DNA of 64,000 nucleotides from Bacteroidaceae bacterium. Lineage in GTDB: Bacteria > Bacteroidota > Bacteroidia > Bacteroidales > Bacteroidaceae. Below, piece after piece: positions 31,941 through 41,173 of the stretch; position 1 is the first letter of the stretch, and each line of letters begins with the position of its first letter. The notes below the pieces were generated by a model. The model was not told the origin of the DNA, did not search any database, and saw nothing but the letters and a program-made list of their open reading frames with translations. The stretch spans positions 1-64,000 of the forward strand of contig JAFUYM010000025.1 in the NCBI GenBank assembly GCA_017470525.1. The letters are read 5' to 3'. The position numbers and the translations under genes were made by a program.

Positions 31941-33101
31941 TTACTTCAGATAATCAATACAGTTTTTCGTGAATCGCTCGATGTTGCCCTGATAAGCATT
32001 CTGCGTGCCCTCCTGAGGTGCATTCTGTCGGAACTCGTATGTGGAGAGACCGCAAGCGATGATGGAGCCAGCAAAGTCAGTTGTAGGATGAAACTCGATG
32101 ACACCAGCACAGCAATAGTCAGCCACATGTCCCCAAGTAGTCAGCACCGTAGAGTTGGTTGCATCCTGCCAGTTAGCCACCACATTGGGCTGGCCAGAGA
32201 AGCCATAAGCGTTCAAGTCCCACATGCAGTTGTGGTCTTCACGCAGACCAGGACCCTCCATCGGATAAGTTTCAAAACCATAGCCATTGGGGTCGCCAGC
32301 CTCCAGACCCACGAAGGCAGCGTGGTCACGGTGGTCGTATGCAGCATCCATCTTACAGCCAATCACACTGTTCATACACCACACATCCGTGCCCGTTCCA
32401 CCTTCGCCATCGCCATAGATGCCCGGTGCATACTGAGCGTCTATACGACCTATGAAAGAAACCAACTGAGTAGCCTGCTTAGTCAGGAAAAGTTTGCCAC
32501 CATCCTGCACGTATGCCTTCAGAGCAGCCACGTCCGAAGATGACAGCGGAAGATTGCCATGCCCCAAGCCAATGCGGTCAATCTGAATCCAAATCATCGA
32601 CACCTCGTCGGGCGAGAGCGATGAGAGGTCGGAAGAGTGAACAAACACACCCGTCTCTGCATCCACATACTGAGCCTTGAACCATTCTGCTGCTGCCACT
32701 TCATCATCGTCTGGCAGGTCTGTATAGTTCTGAACTGTCAGATAATAGCCGACCTTCAGTTTCGACTCTACAGTGATGGCTATAGTAACACCCTCAGACA
32801 CGCGACCATTGTCATAAATCGCCTTCACCGTGTAAAGATGCTCCTGATTATCGTCAGCATTTGCAATCGTGTAGGTGTTACCCTCCACTGCCACAATCTG
32901 CACACCGTCTTTCAGCACAGCAGCCTGTGTAGCACCGTCTGGCAGCGTCCAAGTCAATGTCAACGCTCTGCCTTCAATGGCATAGTTATAGTTAGAGACT
33001 GGAATGGAATAGGGAGTGTTGTCATATTTCACATCTTCGCATGAGGTCAGCACTGCAACCAGCGACAGCATCATTGTGAAAATAAAAGATATCTTTTTCA
33101 T
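31941..33101 (-). CDS. Surface glycan-binding lipoprotein, DUF4960-type
   Basis: 386 residues. The lipobox is LTSCED (Cys near 21). An Ig/FN3-like domain (about 25-110) is followed by a DUF4960-type region with SMIWIQIDRIGLGHGNLPL and AYVQDGGKLFLTKQATQLV, which resembles a glutamine-amidotransferase-like fold. In the Bacteroides levan locus the gene after susD encodes such a surface binding protein. It should sit on the cell surface next to SusC/D and hold fructan chains. The following gap (31836-31940) has a short hairpin (AAGTGG/CCACTT, 31863-31885). Confidence 0.82.
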   Translation of the reverse strand: MKKISFIFTMMLSLVAVLTSCEDVKYDNTPYSIPVSNYNYAIEGRALTLTWTLPDGATQAAVLKDGVQIVAVEGNTYTIANADDNQEHLYTVKAIYDNGRVSEGVTIAITVESKLKVGYYLTVQNYTDLPDDDEVAAAEWFKAQYVDAETGVFVHSSDLSSLSPDEVSMIWIQIDRIGLGHGNLPLSSSDVAALKAYVQDGGKLFLTKQATQLVSFIGRIDAQYAPGIYGDGEGGTGTDVWCMNSVIGCKMDAAYDHRDHAAFVGLEAGDPNGYGFETYPMEGPGLREDHNCMWDLNAYGFSGQPNVVANWQDATNSTVLTTWGHVADYCCAGVIEFHPTTDFAGSIIACGLSTYEFRQNAPQEGTQNAYQGNIERFTKNCIDYLK

Positions 33102-33164
33102 AATTGTCTTCTTTTTTTGATGGTTATATAAATATATGTGTATGTTATTTCTTTGATGAGGAGT

Positions 33165-34826
33165 TTATTGAGCATCAGGAGCAGCCTTGTAAAGCCCGTT
33201 ACTGTTGGTGATTTCATCCAGCGGAACAGGGAGGAACAGTTCACTCTCTGTCAACGATGCTCCAACCAGATAGGTGCGCAACTGACTTTCTGATGCATAA
33301 TATGCATTCATGGTCTCCACGGCAGTGCCCCAGCGGACGAGGTCGAACCAACGGTGTCCCTCCATGGCAAGTTCCAGACGACGTTCCATTCGCACAGCCT
33401 TGCGGGCACGAATCTGATTCCAGTTGGTGGCAGAATATTCGCCCACCTTGTAGTTGACATTGATGGGGTCGATATCCACAGGTGCATAATCTGGATCTAC
33501 GCTTCGTGCAGCCTTTCGACGAACGGAGTTGATGAGGTCACGCGCCTTGTCCAGTTCCTTATTCTGCTCAATCAGGCTCTCAGCATAAAGGAGCACCACA
33601 TCGGCATAACGAAGCAGACAGAAGTTGAGCGAACTGCATCCCCAAGGCCATTCCGTTGTAGCACGAGCATCATTGGGGTCTATCAGACCCTTCTTTCCAG
33701 AATATTCGCCATAGAGGTCGTATGCACGGCACCAGCCTGCGGTGTAGGTGTAGCCACGGAAGGGAATGCCGATGCGTCCGACGGTGAAATCAAGCCGTGG
33801 GTCAACATTGCCTGCGTAAGAGAGTGACACGTGTTCTGATGGAGCGTTCCCGTCAATGTAGGGAAGCCCGTTGGCATCAGTGCGGAAGGCATCCACAAGA
33901 TTCTGACTGCCAAGGAAGAAATCGTCGCCTGTGCCAAAAAGGTCACCGTCACTATAGGTGGTGTTGAGCAGATTAGACCAATTGATGTGGGCATTGTTGT
34001 CGGCAGTGGAGCATTGAATGGCAAGGATGGACTCATAGGTGTTGTTAAAGTCAATCTTCGACATGTCCAAATAGTTGTTGTAAAGTTGGTATTTACCGCT
34101 ATTCACCACAATGGCTGCCCACTTCTCCGTTTCAGCCCAGTCACTGATTTGTGCAGACACTTTAGCATGAAGTGCGGCGGCGGCATAACGTCCTACACGC
34201 CCAGCAGTTGGTGCATTCTCTGGCATGTTTTCGTAGGCATCCTCTAGGTCTTGACAGATAAACTTGTAGATGTCAGCCTGAGTGTATGTCATATTGTCCA
34301 CCGTGTTGGGGTCATCATTCTCTGTGATGTAGGGCAGATACTTAAAGATGCGCACAAGGTCGAAGTAGTAATAGGCACGAAGGAATTTGAGTTCTCCGAT
34401 GAGCCCAGCAGCATTTTCAACCGACGAAGCCTGAATGGCAAGCATCGCCTTGTGCACACGCGAGATGGCATAGTAGTTGTTCTGCCATTTGTTCAGACAA
34501 CTGATGTTGTCACTGGTGAGGTTGGCAATTTCGAGTTGGTGCACGTTGCCTTCCATCGAGGTGGCTCCACCGCCTTTGTAGGCATCGTCGGAACGGACAT
34601 CGAAAATCCAGTTGGTGGAGGGTCCTGCAAAGGCTTCATTGTTGCCAAAATAGTGTGCTTCGAGACCTGCGTATGCTGATGCCAAAAGCCCCTGTGTGGC
34701 TTCCGCATCAAGTTGGTCTTTAGTGAACTGCCCGTAGGGAGCCCGATCAAGAAGGTCGGAGCAGGATGTTGTACTCATGAGAGCGGCTGAAGCCAAGAGC
34801 ACTGTATATAGAATCTTTTTCTTCAT
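33165..34826 (-). CDS. SusD/RagB-family nutrient uptake lipoprotein
   Basis: 553 residues. Lipobox TSCSD (Cys near 22), then DRAPYGQFTKDQ as usual in the family. TPR-like helices include AYYYFDLVRIFKYLPYIT, and the C-terminal region contains RRLELAMEGHRWFDLVRWG, the RagB/SusD marker. It caps the SusC barrel and helps capture fructan. It starts 12 bp after susC. Confidence 0.95.
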   Translation of the reverse strand: MKKKILYTVLLASAALMSTTSCSDLLDRAPYGQFTKDQLDAEATQGLLASAYAGLEAHYFGNNEAFAGPSTNWIFDVRSDDAYKGGGATSMEGNVHQLEIANLTSDNISCLNKWQNNYYAISRVHKAMLAIQASSVENAAGLIGELKFLRAYYYFDLVRIFKYLPYITENDDPNTVDNMTYTQADIYKFICQDLEDAYENMPENAPTAGRVGRYAAAALHAKVSAQISDWAETEKWAAIVVNSGKYQLYNNYLDMSKIDFNNTYESILAIQCSTADNNAHINWSNLLNTTYSDGDLFGTGDDFFLGSQNLVDAFRTDANGLPYIDGNAPSEHVSLSYAGNVDPRLDFTVGRIGIPFRGYTYTAGWCRAYDLYGEYSGKKGLIDPNDARATTEWPWGCSSLNFCLLRYADVVLLYAESLIEQNKELDKARDLINSVRRKAARSVDPDYAPVDIDPINVNYKVGEYSATNWNQIRARKAVRMERRLELAMEGHRWFDLVRWGTAVETMNAYYASESQLRTYLVGASLTESELFLPVPLDEITNSNGLYKAAPDAQ

Positions 34827-34838
34827 ATCTGTACCTTT

Positions 34839-37800
34839 TTAGAATGTTACATTAAAACCGAGTGTAAAAGTACGGCTACGTGGATAAGGACCATTGTCAG
34901 TTCTTGAACCGTAGGCGCCAATGGCAATTTCTGGGTCGAGTCCATCGTAACCAGTGATGGTGAAGAGGTTTTCCACCTGTCCGAACACATTAAGATTGGA
35001 AGCGAAGAACTTCTTGCGGATTTTCTCAGGGAGAGAATAGGAGAGTTTAATGTATTTCATCTTAAAATAAGAGCCATCCTCGATGTAGTAGGTTGACATG
35101 CGCATCTCATTGTTATCGTCAGTGAACGCGATAGCAGGCACAGAGGCTCCAGTGTTGGTGGGAGTCCATGCATTGAGGGTCTCACTGCCACGGTTGGAGG
35201 TAGCATTGCCGTAGCCGAAGAAGTGGAGTTGCTTTTTGGTCATGTTGTAGATGTCAAATCCAAACTCTCCCGTGAAGAACATGCTGAGCGTCCACTGCTT
35301 CCAGTGCAGGTCAAGATTGAGACCCATAGAGAAGTCAGCCGACGGGTCGCCTATGATACAGCGGTCACTCTCGTTGATGATGCCGTCACCATTGAGGTCA
35401 CGATATTTCAGTCTGCCCGGGGCTGCACCTTGCTGAGTGGCATGGTTGTACACTTCTGTCTGGTTTTGGAAGAGACCATCCACCACATAGCCGTAGTAAA
35501 CACCCATAGGCTGACCTTCCATCAGGCGGATGTCGCCGCCGATGCTTTTCTGCTGGTCATTGAGTTTGAGCACCTTATTCTTATAGTGTGCCATGTTGAG
35601 TGAGCCTTCCCATGAGAAGTCACCGTAGGAAGGTGAGCGATAGTCGATGGTGGCTTCGATACCCACGTTGCGCATGTCGCCTGTGTTCTGCCACTGAATG
35701 GCATTTTCGCCTGCCACAGAGAGCACAGGGGGCTGAGTGAGCATGTCGCGTGTCTTCTTGATGTAGAAGTCGCCCGAAAAACCGAGCGAACCGCCCAGGA
35801 ACCGCATGTCAAGACCGATGTTGGTTTGAGTGGTAGTTTCCCACTTGATGTTGGTATTACCACTCGATGCAAGCACTACACCTGCCACAGTGGAAGTGCC
35901 TGTGCCATTGAGGTCGTAGGCGGCATTGCCCTTGTTGTAGGCATACATGCTGTAGGTGGCATAGTTGCCAATCTCCGAGTTACCATTCTGTCCCCATGCC
36001 AAACGTAGTTTAATGTCATCTATCACGTCGTTAGCATGGAAGAAGGGTTCGCTGGAGATGCGCCAAGCGGCACTGACAGCAGGAAACACACCAGAATTGT
36101 CATGCTTGCCCAGACGTGAACTCTGGTCACGACGCAGGGTGAAACTGGCAAGATAGCGGTCGGCATAGTTGTAGTCGGCTTTACCGAAAAGGGAGAAAAG
36201 CCCCCAAGAGGTCTTGCCACCATCATTGGTCTGTACACCTTCACCTGCACCGAGGGTCATGTAATTCTTGTCGAGGAAGGCATACTGGTCGCGATAGGCG
36301 GAGAATCCGTCGTAATGATAGCCAATGGCTTCAGTACCCAACAGGGCTGTGAGCGTGTGCTCGCCCCATTTGTGGTTGTAGTTGGCAGTATTTGTCCATG
36401 TCCAAGTGTCACCCTTTCCGTAAGTTCGACTTACGCTGGCTGTTCCGCTGGCTTCGAGAGGACGGCCATAGCCCGTATTGTCGAACTGTATATGGTCTAT
36501 GCCGAAAGAACTCTTGAGAGCGAGTCCTTCAATAGGGTTGAGTTGCAGATAGGCATTGCCAAAGATGCGCCAACTCTCATTGGTGTTGTCACGACTGTTG
36601 TATAGTTCATGCACAGGATTGGTGATGTCAGAACTGAGAGCCTGCAACGGAGAACTGAAGGAGCCGTCGGGCTGACGAACAGGCAGACCCGGGAACTGAC
36701 GCATAGCGTTGAAGGGGATGCCAGCATCGCCTCCTGTGGCTCCGATGTTGTTGTTCCATTTGGCAAGCATAAGGTTTTCGCCCACCTCTATATATTTGCT
36801 GATTTTGTAGGTCGAGTTAAGACGTACGGTATAGCGGTCATAAGTGCTGCGTTCCATCACACCATCCTGCTTGATGTAGTTGCCAGAAAAGAGCATGGTG
36901 CCCTTGTCGGAGGCGTTGCTGACGGAGGCATTGACATTGTGAGTCCAGGCTGTGCGATACACCTCATCCTGCCAGTCAGTATCGGCAAGCCGATAGCCGT
37001 TCACAGAAGGGTTGAGATAAGCATTGCCGTGAGTATCGTATGTGAAATAAGGATTATAGGCAGCCTGACCAGAGTTGGTCATGGCACGATAATAGGCAGT
37101 TCCCCACTCATTGGCTGAGAGCATGTCATGCTTTTTTGCCACCACTTGTGCACTGGCTGTATAGCCTACATTGACAGAGAGTTTGTCGCCTTTCCCCTTC
37201 TTTGTCGTGATGATGACCACACCATTGGCTGCCCGGCTACCGTAGATGCTGGCAGAGGATGCATCCTTCAAGATTTGAAGGCTCTCGATGTCGGCAGGAT
37301 TGATGGAGTTGAGATTTTCGGTGGTTGCCACACCGTCAATGATGTAGAGAGGCGAGTTGTTGCCGTTAAAGTTACTCATGCCTCGAATCTGGATGCTGGA
37401 ACTTCCGCCGCCAGGTGCGGGGTCTGTCACGACGTTCACACCAGAGATGCGCCCCTGAAGGGAGTTAAGCATGTTGGGCGAACCTTCACTTTGGGGCTTT
37501 TTCATGTCCATCACACCAACGGCACCCGTGAGGTCTGCCTTGCGGACAGTCTGATAGCCCACAACCACCATTTCGTCCAACAGTTCTGTGTTTTCCTCCA
37601 GCACCACATTCATCGTGGCTTGAGGCTGGAGCACCTGTGTCTTGTAACCGACGAAGGAGATGGTGATGGTTTTGCCTTTGGGGACGGTGAGGGTGAACCT
37701 GCCGTCCAAATCGGTGGCGACACCATTGCTGGTGCCAGTCTCCACGACAGTGGCTCCCATGACGGGTTCGTTGAACACATTCTCAGTCACGGTGCCGTTG

Positions 37801-37874
37801 ACCGTGATGGTCTGTGCCCATACCACCAGAGGAGCGACCAATGTCAAAAGACTCAATAGAAGTTTTTTCATCAT
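34839..37874 (-). CDS. SusC/RagA-family TonB-dependent outer-membrane transporter
   Basis: 1011 residues; the start is either of two adjacent ATGs (37874 or 37871). A signal peptide ends VWAQ. A carboxypeptidase-like domain (TVTENVFNEPVMGATVVETGT to SFVGYKTQ, about 25-95) comes next, followed by the TonB-box region (LLDEMVVVGYQT), the plug (IQIRGMSNFNGNNSPLYIIDG) and the 22-stranded barrel ending TFTLGFNVTF. It imports fructan oligosaccharides. It is the first gene of the operon and follows a promoter plus a cluster of TGTTGC sites. Confidence 0.96.
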   Translation of the reverse strand: MMKKLLLSLLTLVAPLVVWAQTITVNGTVTENVFNEPVMGATVVETGTSNGVATDLDGRFTLTVPKGKTITISFVGYKTQVLQPQATMNVVLEENTELLDEMVVVGYQTVRKADLTGAVGVMDMKKPQSEGSPNMLNSLQGRISGVNVVTDPAPGGGSSSIQIRGMSNFNGNNSPLYIIDGVATTENLNSINPADIESLQILKDASSASIYGSRAANGVVIITTKKGKGDKLSVNVGYTASAQVVAKKHDMLSANEWGTAYYRAMTNSGQAAYNPYFTYDTHGNAYLNPSVNGYRLADTDWQDEVYRTAWTHNVNASVSNASDKGTMLFSGNYIKQDGVMERSTYDRYTVRLNSTYKISKYIEVGENLMLAKWNNNIGATGGDAGIPFNAMRQFPGLPVRQPDGSFSSPLQALSSDITNPVHELYNSRDNTNESWRIFGNAYLQLNPIEGLALKSSFGIDHIQFDNTGYGRPLEASGTASVSRTYGKGDTWTWTNTANYNHKWGEHTLTALLGTEAIGYHYDGFSAYRDQYAFLDKNYMTLGAGEGVQTNDGGKTSWGLFSLFGKADYNYADRYLASFTLRRDQSSRLGKHDNSGVFPAVSAAWRISSEPFFHANDVIDDIKLRLAWGQNGNSEIGNYATYSMYAYNKGNAAYDLNGTGTSTVAGVVLASSGNTNIKWETTTQTNIGLDMRFLGGSLGFSGDFYIKKTRDMLTQPPVLSVAGENAIQWQNTGDMRNVGIEATIDYRSPSYGDFSWEGSLNMAHYKNKVLKLNDQQKSIGGDIRLMEGQPMGVYYGYVVDGLFQNQTEVYNHATQQGAAPGRLKYRDLNGDGIINESDRCIIGDPSADFSMGLNLDLHWKQWTLSMFFTGEFGFDIYNMTKKQLHFFGYGNATSNRGSETLNAWTPTNTGASVPAIAFTDDNNEMRMSTYYIEDGSYFKMKYIKLSYSLPEKIRKKFFASNLNVFGQVENLFTITGYDGLDPEIAIGAYGSRTDNGPYPRSRTFTLGFNVTF

Positions 37875-37929
37875 AGTGGGTTTTGTTTAATAGAATTAGT
37901 AATAAATGTTTCGTTTGGTTTTTCTGCTG

Positions 37930-37937
37930 CAAAGGTA
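37930..37937 (-). promoter_or_regulatory. -7 box TACCTTTG of the fructan operon
   Basis: A perfect match 55 bp before the susC ATG. No good -33 TTTG is seen, as expected for an activator-dependent promoter. Repeated TGTTGC sites lie 28-100 bp upstream. Confidence 0.7.
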
Positions 37938-37964
37938 GAGCAAATCACATTTATCACTAAAAAC

Positions 37965-38030
37965 AAATGTTGCAACGACTGCAAAAGTTGTTTCAACGCA
38001 ACATTTTTGCGAGAGGTTGCAACATTTTTT
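37965..38030 (-). promoter_or_regulatory. Candidate operator cluster upstream of susC
   Basis: AAATGTTGCAAC (37965-37976), GTTGTTTCAAC (37987-37997), GCAACATTTTT (37998-38008) and GTTGCAACATTTTTT (38016-38030). The shared half-site is A/T-rich ATGTTGC in both orientations. Related sites lie upstream of the MFS permease (41000-41064), so the neighbouring AraC regulator is the likely binder. Confidence 0.6.
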
Positions 38031-38031
38031 T

Positions 38032-39648
38032 CTATCTCCTCAAGGTTTCCGTGGGTGCCACTCCAAAGAGGTCTTTGTAACACTTGGCAAAATAGGAGGG
38101 GCTGGAGAATCCGACGGTGTAGGCGGCTTCGCTGATGTTGTGGTCGCCTCCCTCGAGCAGTTCCCGTCCCCGCGTCAGTCGGGCAATGCGCAGCAGTTCG
38201 TTGGGTGAATGTCCTGTGAGGGCTTTGATGCGACGGTACAGTTGCACACGCCCCAGATTCATTTCGGCTCCCAACATATCGACCGTGAGTTCAGGGTTGT
38301 CCATCTGATGAGCCACAACTGTATTGAATTTGTCAAGGAACCGCTGGTCTTGGGGTGCCAGTGCCTCGCCCCGTTCCTTCAGTTCCTCGCTGTGCTCCAT
38401 CTCCACCTCGATTTCCTTCCGTTCGGCAGTGGTCATCTGTGCCTCGATGAGTTTGTCACGCTCTGTCTCCAGTTCGTCGCGCTGCCGCTGCAGGAGTTCG
38501 TTCTTGTGCTGCAGTTTGGCGTTCATGCGGTGCTTCATCAGCACAAAGCGGATGCCGAGCACAATGACTGCCAACAGGAGCAGGGCGAGGGCGATGAAAG
38601 TCCACATCACCATTTTCTGAGCGGAATAGTCCTTGAAGAACTGGTCGAGGCGTGTGTTGAGAAACTCGATTTTCCTGTCTTGGTCGGCAATGTGGCTTGC
38701 CTGTATGCGCATCAAGTGTACATTTCCTTTATTGACAAGGCTGGTCTCGAACACCTGTTCGCGCTGATAGGGCAGTCCGTTCAGGATGCAAGCGGCGGTG
38801 TGAATCGCCTTGTCGCCGCCTGTCTGATAGAGGAAAGAGGCTTCGAGGGTACCATCCTCCACCCGCCCCACTCCCACGGTGTCGTCGAGCAGGGCATCCA
38901 CCCCAATGAACAGCGGCAAACGAGGATAGTGGAGCCGTCCCGATGCCATGCCCTGCTCGATGGCTTCACGGGCACCAATCGCCATGCGGTCATTGTAGGC
39001 AAAGACAATGTCGACAGGAGAGTCGGCAAGCAGCGGCATGACACTGTCCACCACCTCGACGGCACGCCGACGCTGCCAGTTAGCCACGAGGTCAGCAGCA
39101 ATGCGGATGCTGGGAAAAGAGTCAAGCACTTCGTGCAGTCCCTGCTTGCGTTCCTGCGACGAGGTGGACGAAGCCAGACCTTCGATTTCCACGATGGTGC
39201 CGCCCTGGGGCAGGAGGTCGAGGATGTAGTGGGCTGCCTTTCTGCCCACCTCCACATTGTCACCACCCACAAAGGCGGTGTATTTCTCGCTGTTAATCTT
39301 GCGGTCAACCAGCACCACAGGGATGCCCGCATCGTATGCTTTCTCGATGACAGGGCGGAGCGGTTCCCATTCATTCGGTGCCACGACGATGGCATCCACT
39401 TGCCGCTCGATGAAACGCTCGATGTCGGCAATCTGCTTTTTCGTGTCGTCGGGAGTGGAATGGATTTCCACATCGAGGTCGGTATGGAAGAACGCCTCGC
39501 GCCGCATCTCCTCATTCATCTGGTTGCGCCACTCGTCCATCGAGCACTGCGAAACAGCCACGATTTTCTTCTTCTCCGTCTGACACGAAAGAAGCAGAAA
39601 GGCATAGATGCACAAATGCAGGAAAACAGATAATAGGCTCTTGTTCAT
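38032..39648 (-). CDS. Membrane-spanning fructose-type sensor with direct AraC output
   Basis: 538 residues. The N-terminus is a hydrophobic segment ending LLLSCQ, which also looks like a lipobox. A periplasmic sugar-binding domain of LacI/RbsB type (about 28-300) has IVAVSQCSMDEWRNQ, DAIVVAPNEWEP and VVLVDRKINS. A TM helix (about 347-368) is followed by a long coiled coil (370-425) and an AraC HTH (about 430-538) with GRVQLYRRIKALTGHSPNELLR and YTVGFSSPSYFAKCYKDLFG. Levan sensors in Bacteroides have the same sensor but insert kinase and receiver domains; neither is present here. It probably activates susC and the permease directly from the membrane. Promoter at 39672. Confidence 0.88.
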   Translation of the reverse strand: MNKSLLSVFLHLCIYAFLLLSCQTEKKKIVAVSQCSMDEWRNQMNEEMRREAFFHTDLDVEIHSTPDDTKKQIADIERFIERQVDAIVVAPNEWEPLRPVIEKAYDAGIPVVLVDRKINSEKYTAFVGGDNVEVGRKAAHYILDLLPQGGTIVEIEGLASSTSSQERKQGLHEVLDSFPSIRIAADLVANWQRRRAVEVVDSVMPLLADSPVDIVFAYNDRMAIGAREAIEQGMASGRLHYPRLPLFIGVDALLDDTVGVGRVEDGTLEASFLYQTGGDKAIHTAACILNGLPYQREQVFETSLVNKGNVHLMRIQASHIADQDRKIEFLNTRLDQFFKDYSAQKMVMWTFIALALLLLAVIVLGIRFVLMKHRMNAKLQHKNELLQRQRDELETERDKLIEAQMTTAERKEIEVEMEHSEELKERGEALAPQDQRFLDKFNTVVAHQMDNPELTVDMLGAEMNLGRVQLYRRIKALTGHSPNELLRIARLTRGRELLEGGDHNISEAAYTVGFSSPSYFAKCYKDLFGVAPTETLRR

Positions 39649-39671
39649 GGTTTATTGCATGTTTACAGGTG

Positions 39672-39679
39672 CAAAGATA
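39672..39679 (-). promoter_or_regulatory. -7 box TATCTTTG of the sensor-regulator
   Basis: Perfect match 23 bp before the ATG. The terminator hairpin of the permease gene lies right where a -33 element would be. Confidence 0.6.
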
Positions 39680-39712
39680 AAAGAAAAAGTTGGAATCTTC
39701 GCAGATTCCAAC
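39680..39712 (-). terminator. Terminator of the MFS permease gene
   Basis: A 9-bp stem GTTGGAATC (39689-39697) with GATTCCAAC (39704-39712), followed on the minus strand by TTTTTCTTTT. Confidence 0.85.
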
Positions 39713-39765
39713 CCACTTTTTAACAAACTAATCTTTATCTAATACCTAAAACATATCATATATCA

Positions 39766-40929
39766 TCATTTTCTTGTCCAAAAACAGAAGAGATAAAGCA
39801 CTCCGAGCGCCATGACCGCCACGGCTCCTGCCTGCCCCATCATGTCGGAAGCAAAGCCCATGAGCAACGGGAAGAGCGTTCCGCCAAAGAGCCCCATAAT
39901 CATGAGTCCGCTCACCTCATTCTGCTTTTCGGGCACCGCCTCGAGGGCACGGGCAAAGCAGAGGGAGAAGACGTTGGAGTTGCCATAACCGACAAGAGCG
40001 ATGGCAGTGTAGAGCATCCAGCGAGAGGTGCCGAAGAACATGCCGAGCATGGAAAGAGCCATGAGCACCACCGAGAGAAGCAGGAAGGTGCGATTGCTGA
40101 CCCGTTGCAAGATGAAACTGCCCGTGAAGCAGCCAATGGTGCGGAAAATAAAGTAGAGACTGGTGGCAAAGGCAGCCTCGTTGAGCGTCATGCCCAGCCG
40201 CTCCATCAGCAGTTTGGGAGCAGTGGTGTTGGTGCCCACATCGATGCCCACATGACATACGATGCCAAAGAAGCAAAGCAGCACAAGAGGGTTGCCCAGC
40301 AGTTTGAGGGCACCGCCAAAGGCTTTGCCGACAGATTCGCCACGGTCTGCGGCAGGTTCTTCATGGATGGAAGTGGCAAAGAGCAACAGAGTGGCAATGA
40401 TGCCTATAATGAGATAGGTAGGGAAGAGCACACGCCAGCCAAGACCGAAAGAAGGGATGGTGGCGGCAGCACCCCACATGGCGATATAAGGAGCCATGAA
40501 CGAGGCGATTGCCTTGACAAACTGTCCGAAAGTGAGAGTGGAAGCCAAGTTACCGCCCTGCATCACGGTGGACACAAGGGGGTTGAGCGAAGTCTGCATC
40601 AGTGCGTTGCCGATGCCAAGGAGGGAAAAAGCGATGAGCATCACGTAGAAATTCTCTCCAAAGATGGGGATAAGCAGCGCCACAGCGGTGACAACAAGGG
40701 AGAGGAGCACGGTGTTCTTCCGTCCTATCCTGTTCATCAAGAGGCTAGTGGGCACACTGAACAGGAGAAACCAGAAGAAGACGAGCGAGGGGAAGAGGTT
40801 AGCCATTGAATCGGAAAGGCTGAGGTCTTCCTTCACATAGTTGGAGGCAATGCCCACGAGGTCAACGAAGCCCATGGCAAAAAAGCAGAACATCACGGGC
40901 ACGATTTTGGTCAGGTTTTTTGTAGTCAT
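39766..40929 (-). CDS. MFS sugar permease (FucP/hexose type), probable fructose importer
   Basis: 387 residues with 12 predicted TM helices. It starts TTKNLTKIVPVMFCFFAMGFVDLVGIASNYVKEDL and contains SVPTSLLMNRIGRKNT and GIGNALMQTSLNPLVS, as in the FucP-like glucose/galactose/fucose transporter branch. In the Bacteroides levan locus the corresponding gene imports fructose into the cytoplasm for the fructokinase. It has its own promoter with operator-like sites similar to those of susC. Confidence 0.9.
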   Translation of the reverse strand: MTTKNLTKIVPVMFCFFAMGFVDLVGIASNYVKEDLSLSDSMANLFPSLVFFWFLLFSVPTSLLMNRIGRKNTVLLSLVVTAVALLIPIFGENFYVMLIAFSLLGIGNALMQTSLNPLVSTVMQGGNLASTLTFGQFVKAIASFMAPYIAMWGAAATIPSFGLGWRVLFPTYLIIGIIATLLLFATSIHEEPAADRGESVGKAFGGALKLLGNPLVLLCFFGIVCHVGIDVGTNTTAPKLLMERLGMTLNEAAFATSLYFIFRTIGCFTGSFILQRVSNRTFLLLSVVLMALSMLGMFFGTSRWMLYTAIALVGYGNSNVFSLCFARALEAVPEKQNEVSGLMIMGLFGGTLFPLLMGFASDMMGQAGAVAVMALGVLYLFCFWTRK

Positions 40930-40964
40930 GTTGAGATGATAAGATGATTAAAGTTTTTCGCTGG

Positions 40965-40972
40965 CAAAGTTA
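40965..40972 (-). promoter_or_regulatory. -7 box TAACTTTG of the MFS permease
   Basis: Perfect match 35 bp before the permease ATG; no clear -33 box. Confidence 0.65.
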
Positions 40973-40999
40973 CGGTTTTCCATCTGGCTGGAAGGAAAG

Positions 41000-41064
41000 A
41001 TTTGTTGCATGAGACAACAAATTTGTTGCGAAGAAACATTTTTTAGAAGACTGGTAACATTTTT
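41000..41064 (-). promoter_or_regulatory. Candidate operator cluster upstream of the MFS permease
   Basis: ATTTGTTGC occurs at 41000-41008 and 41021-41029. The palindrome CAACAAATTTGTTG covers 41015-41028. AAACATTTTTT (41035-41045) and GTAACATTTTT (41054-41064) follow. The half-site resembles that upstream of susC. The rest of the 244-bp gap 40930-41173 holds only the A/T-rich 'aattatgaatt' dispersed sequence. Confidence 0.55.
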
Positions 41065-41173
41065 CAGGGTCAGAACCTTACAACCACCCTGCCTTCAATG
41101 GGGCTCTTCTGGAATTTCAGAGATGCATTGCCTAAAAGGAAGAATGACCAGCAAGCCGCATGGCAATTATAAA

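Noticed and set aside
38032-39648. Hybrid two-component regulator (HTCS)
   Set aside because: No histidine kinase or receiver motifs between the TM helix and the AraC domain, and no space for them.
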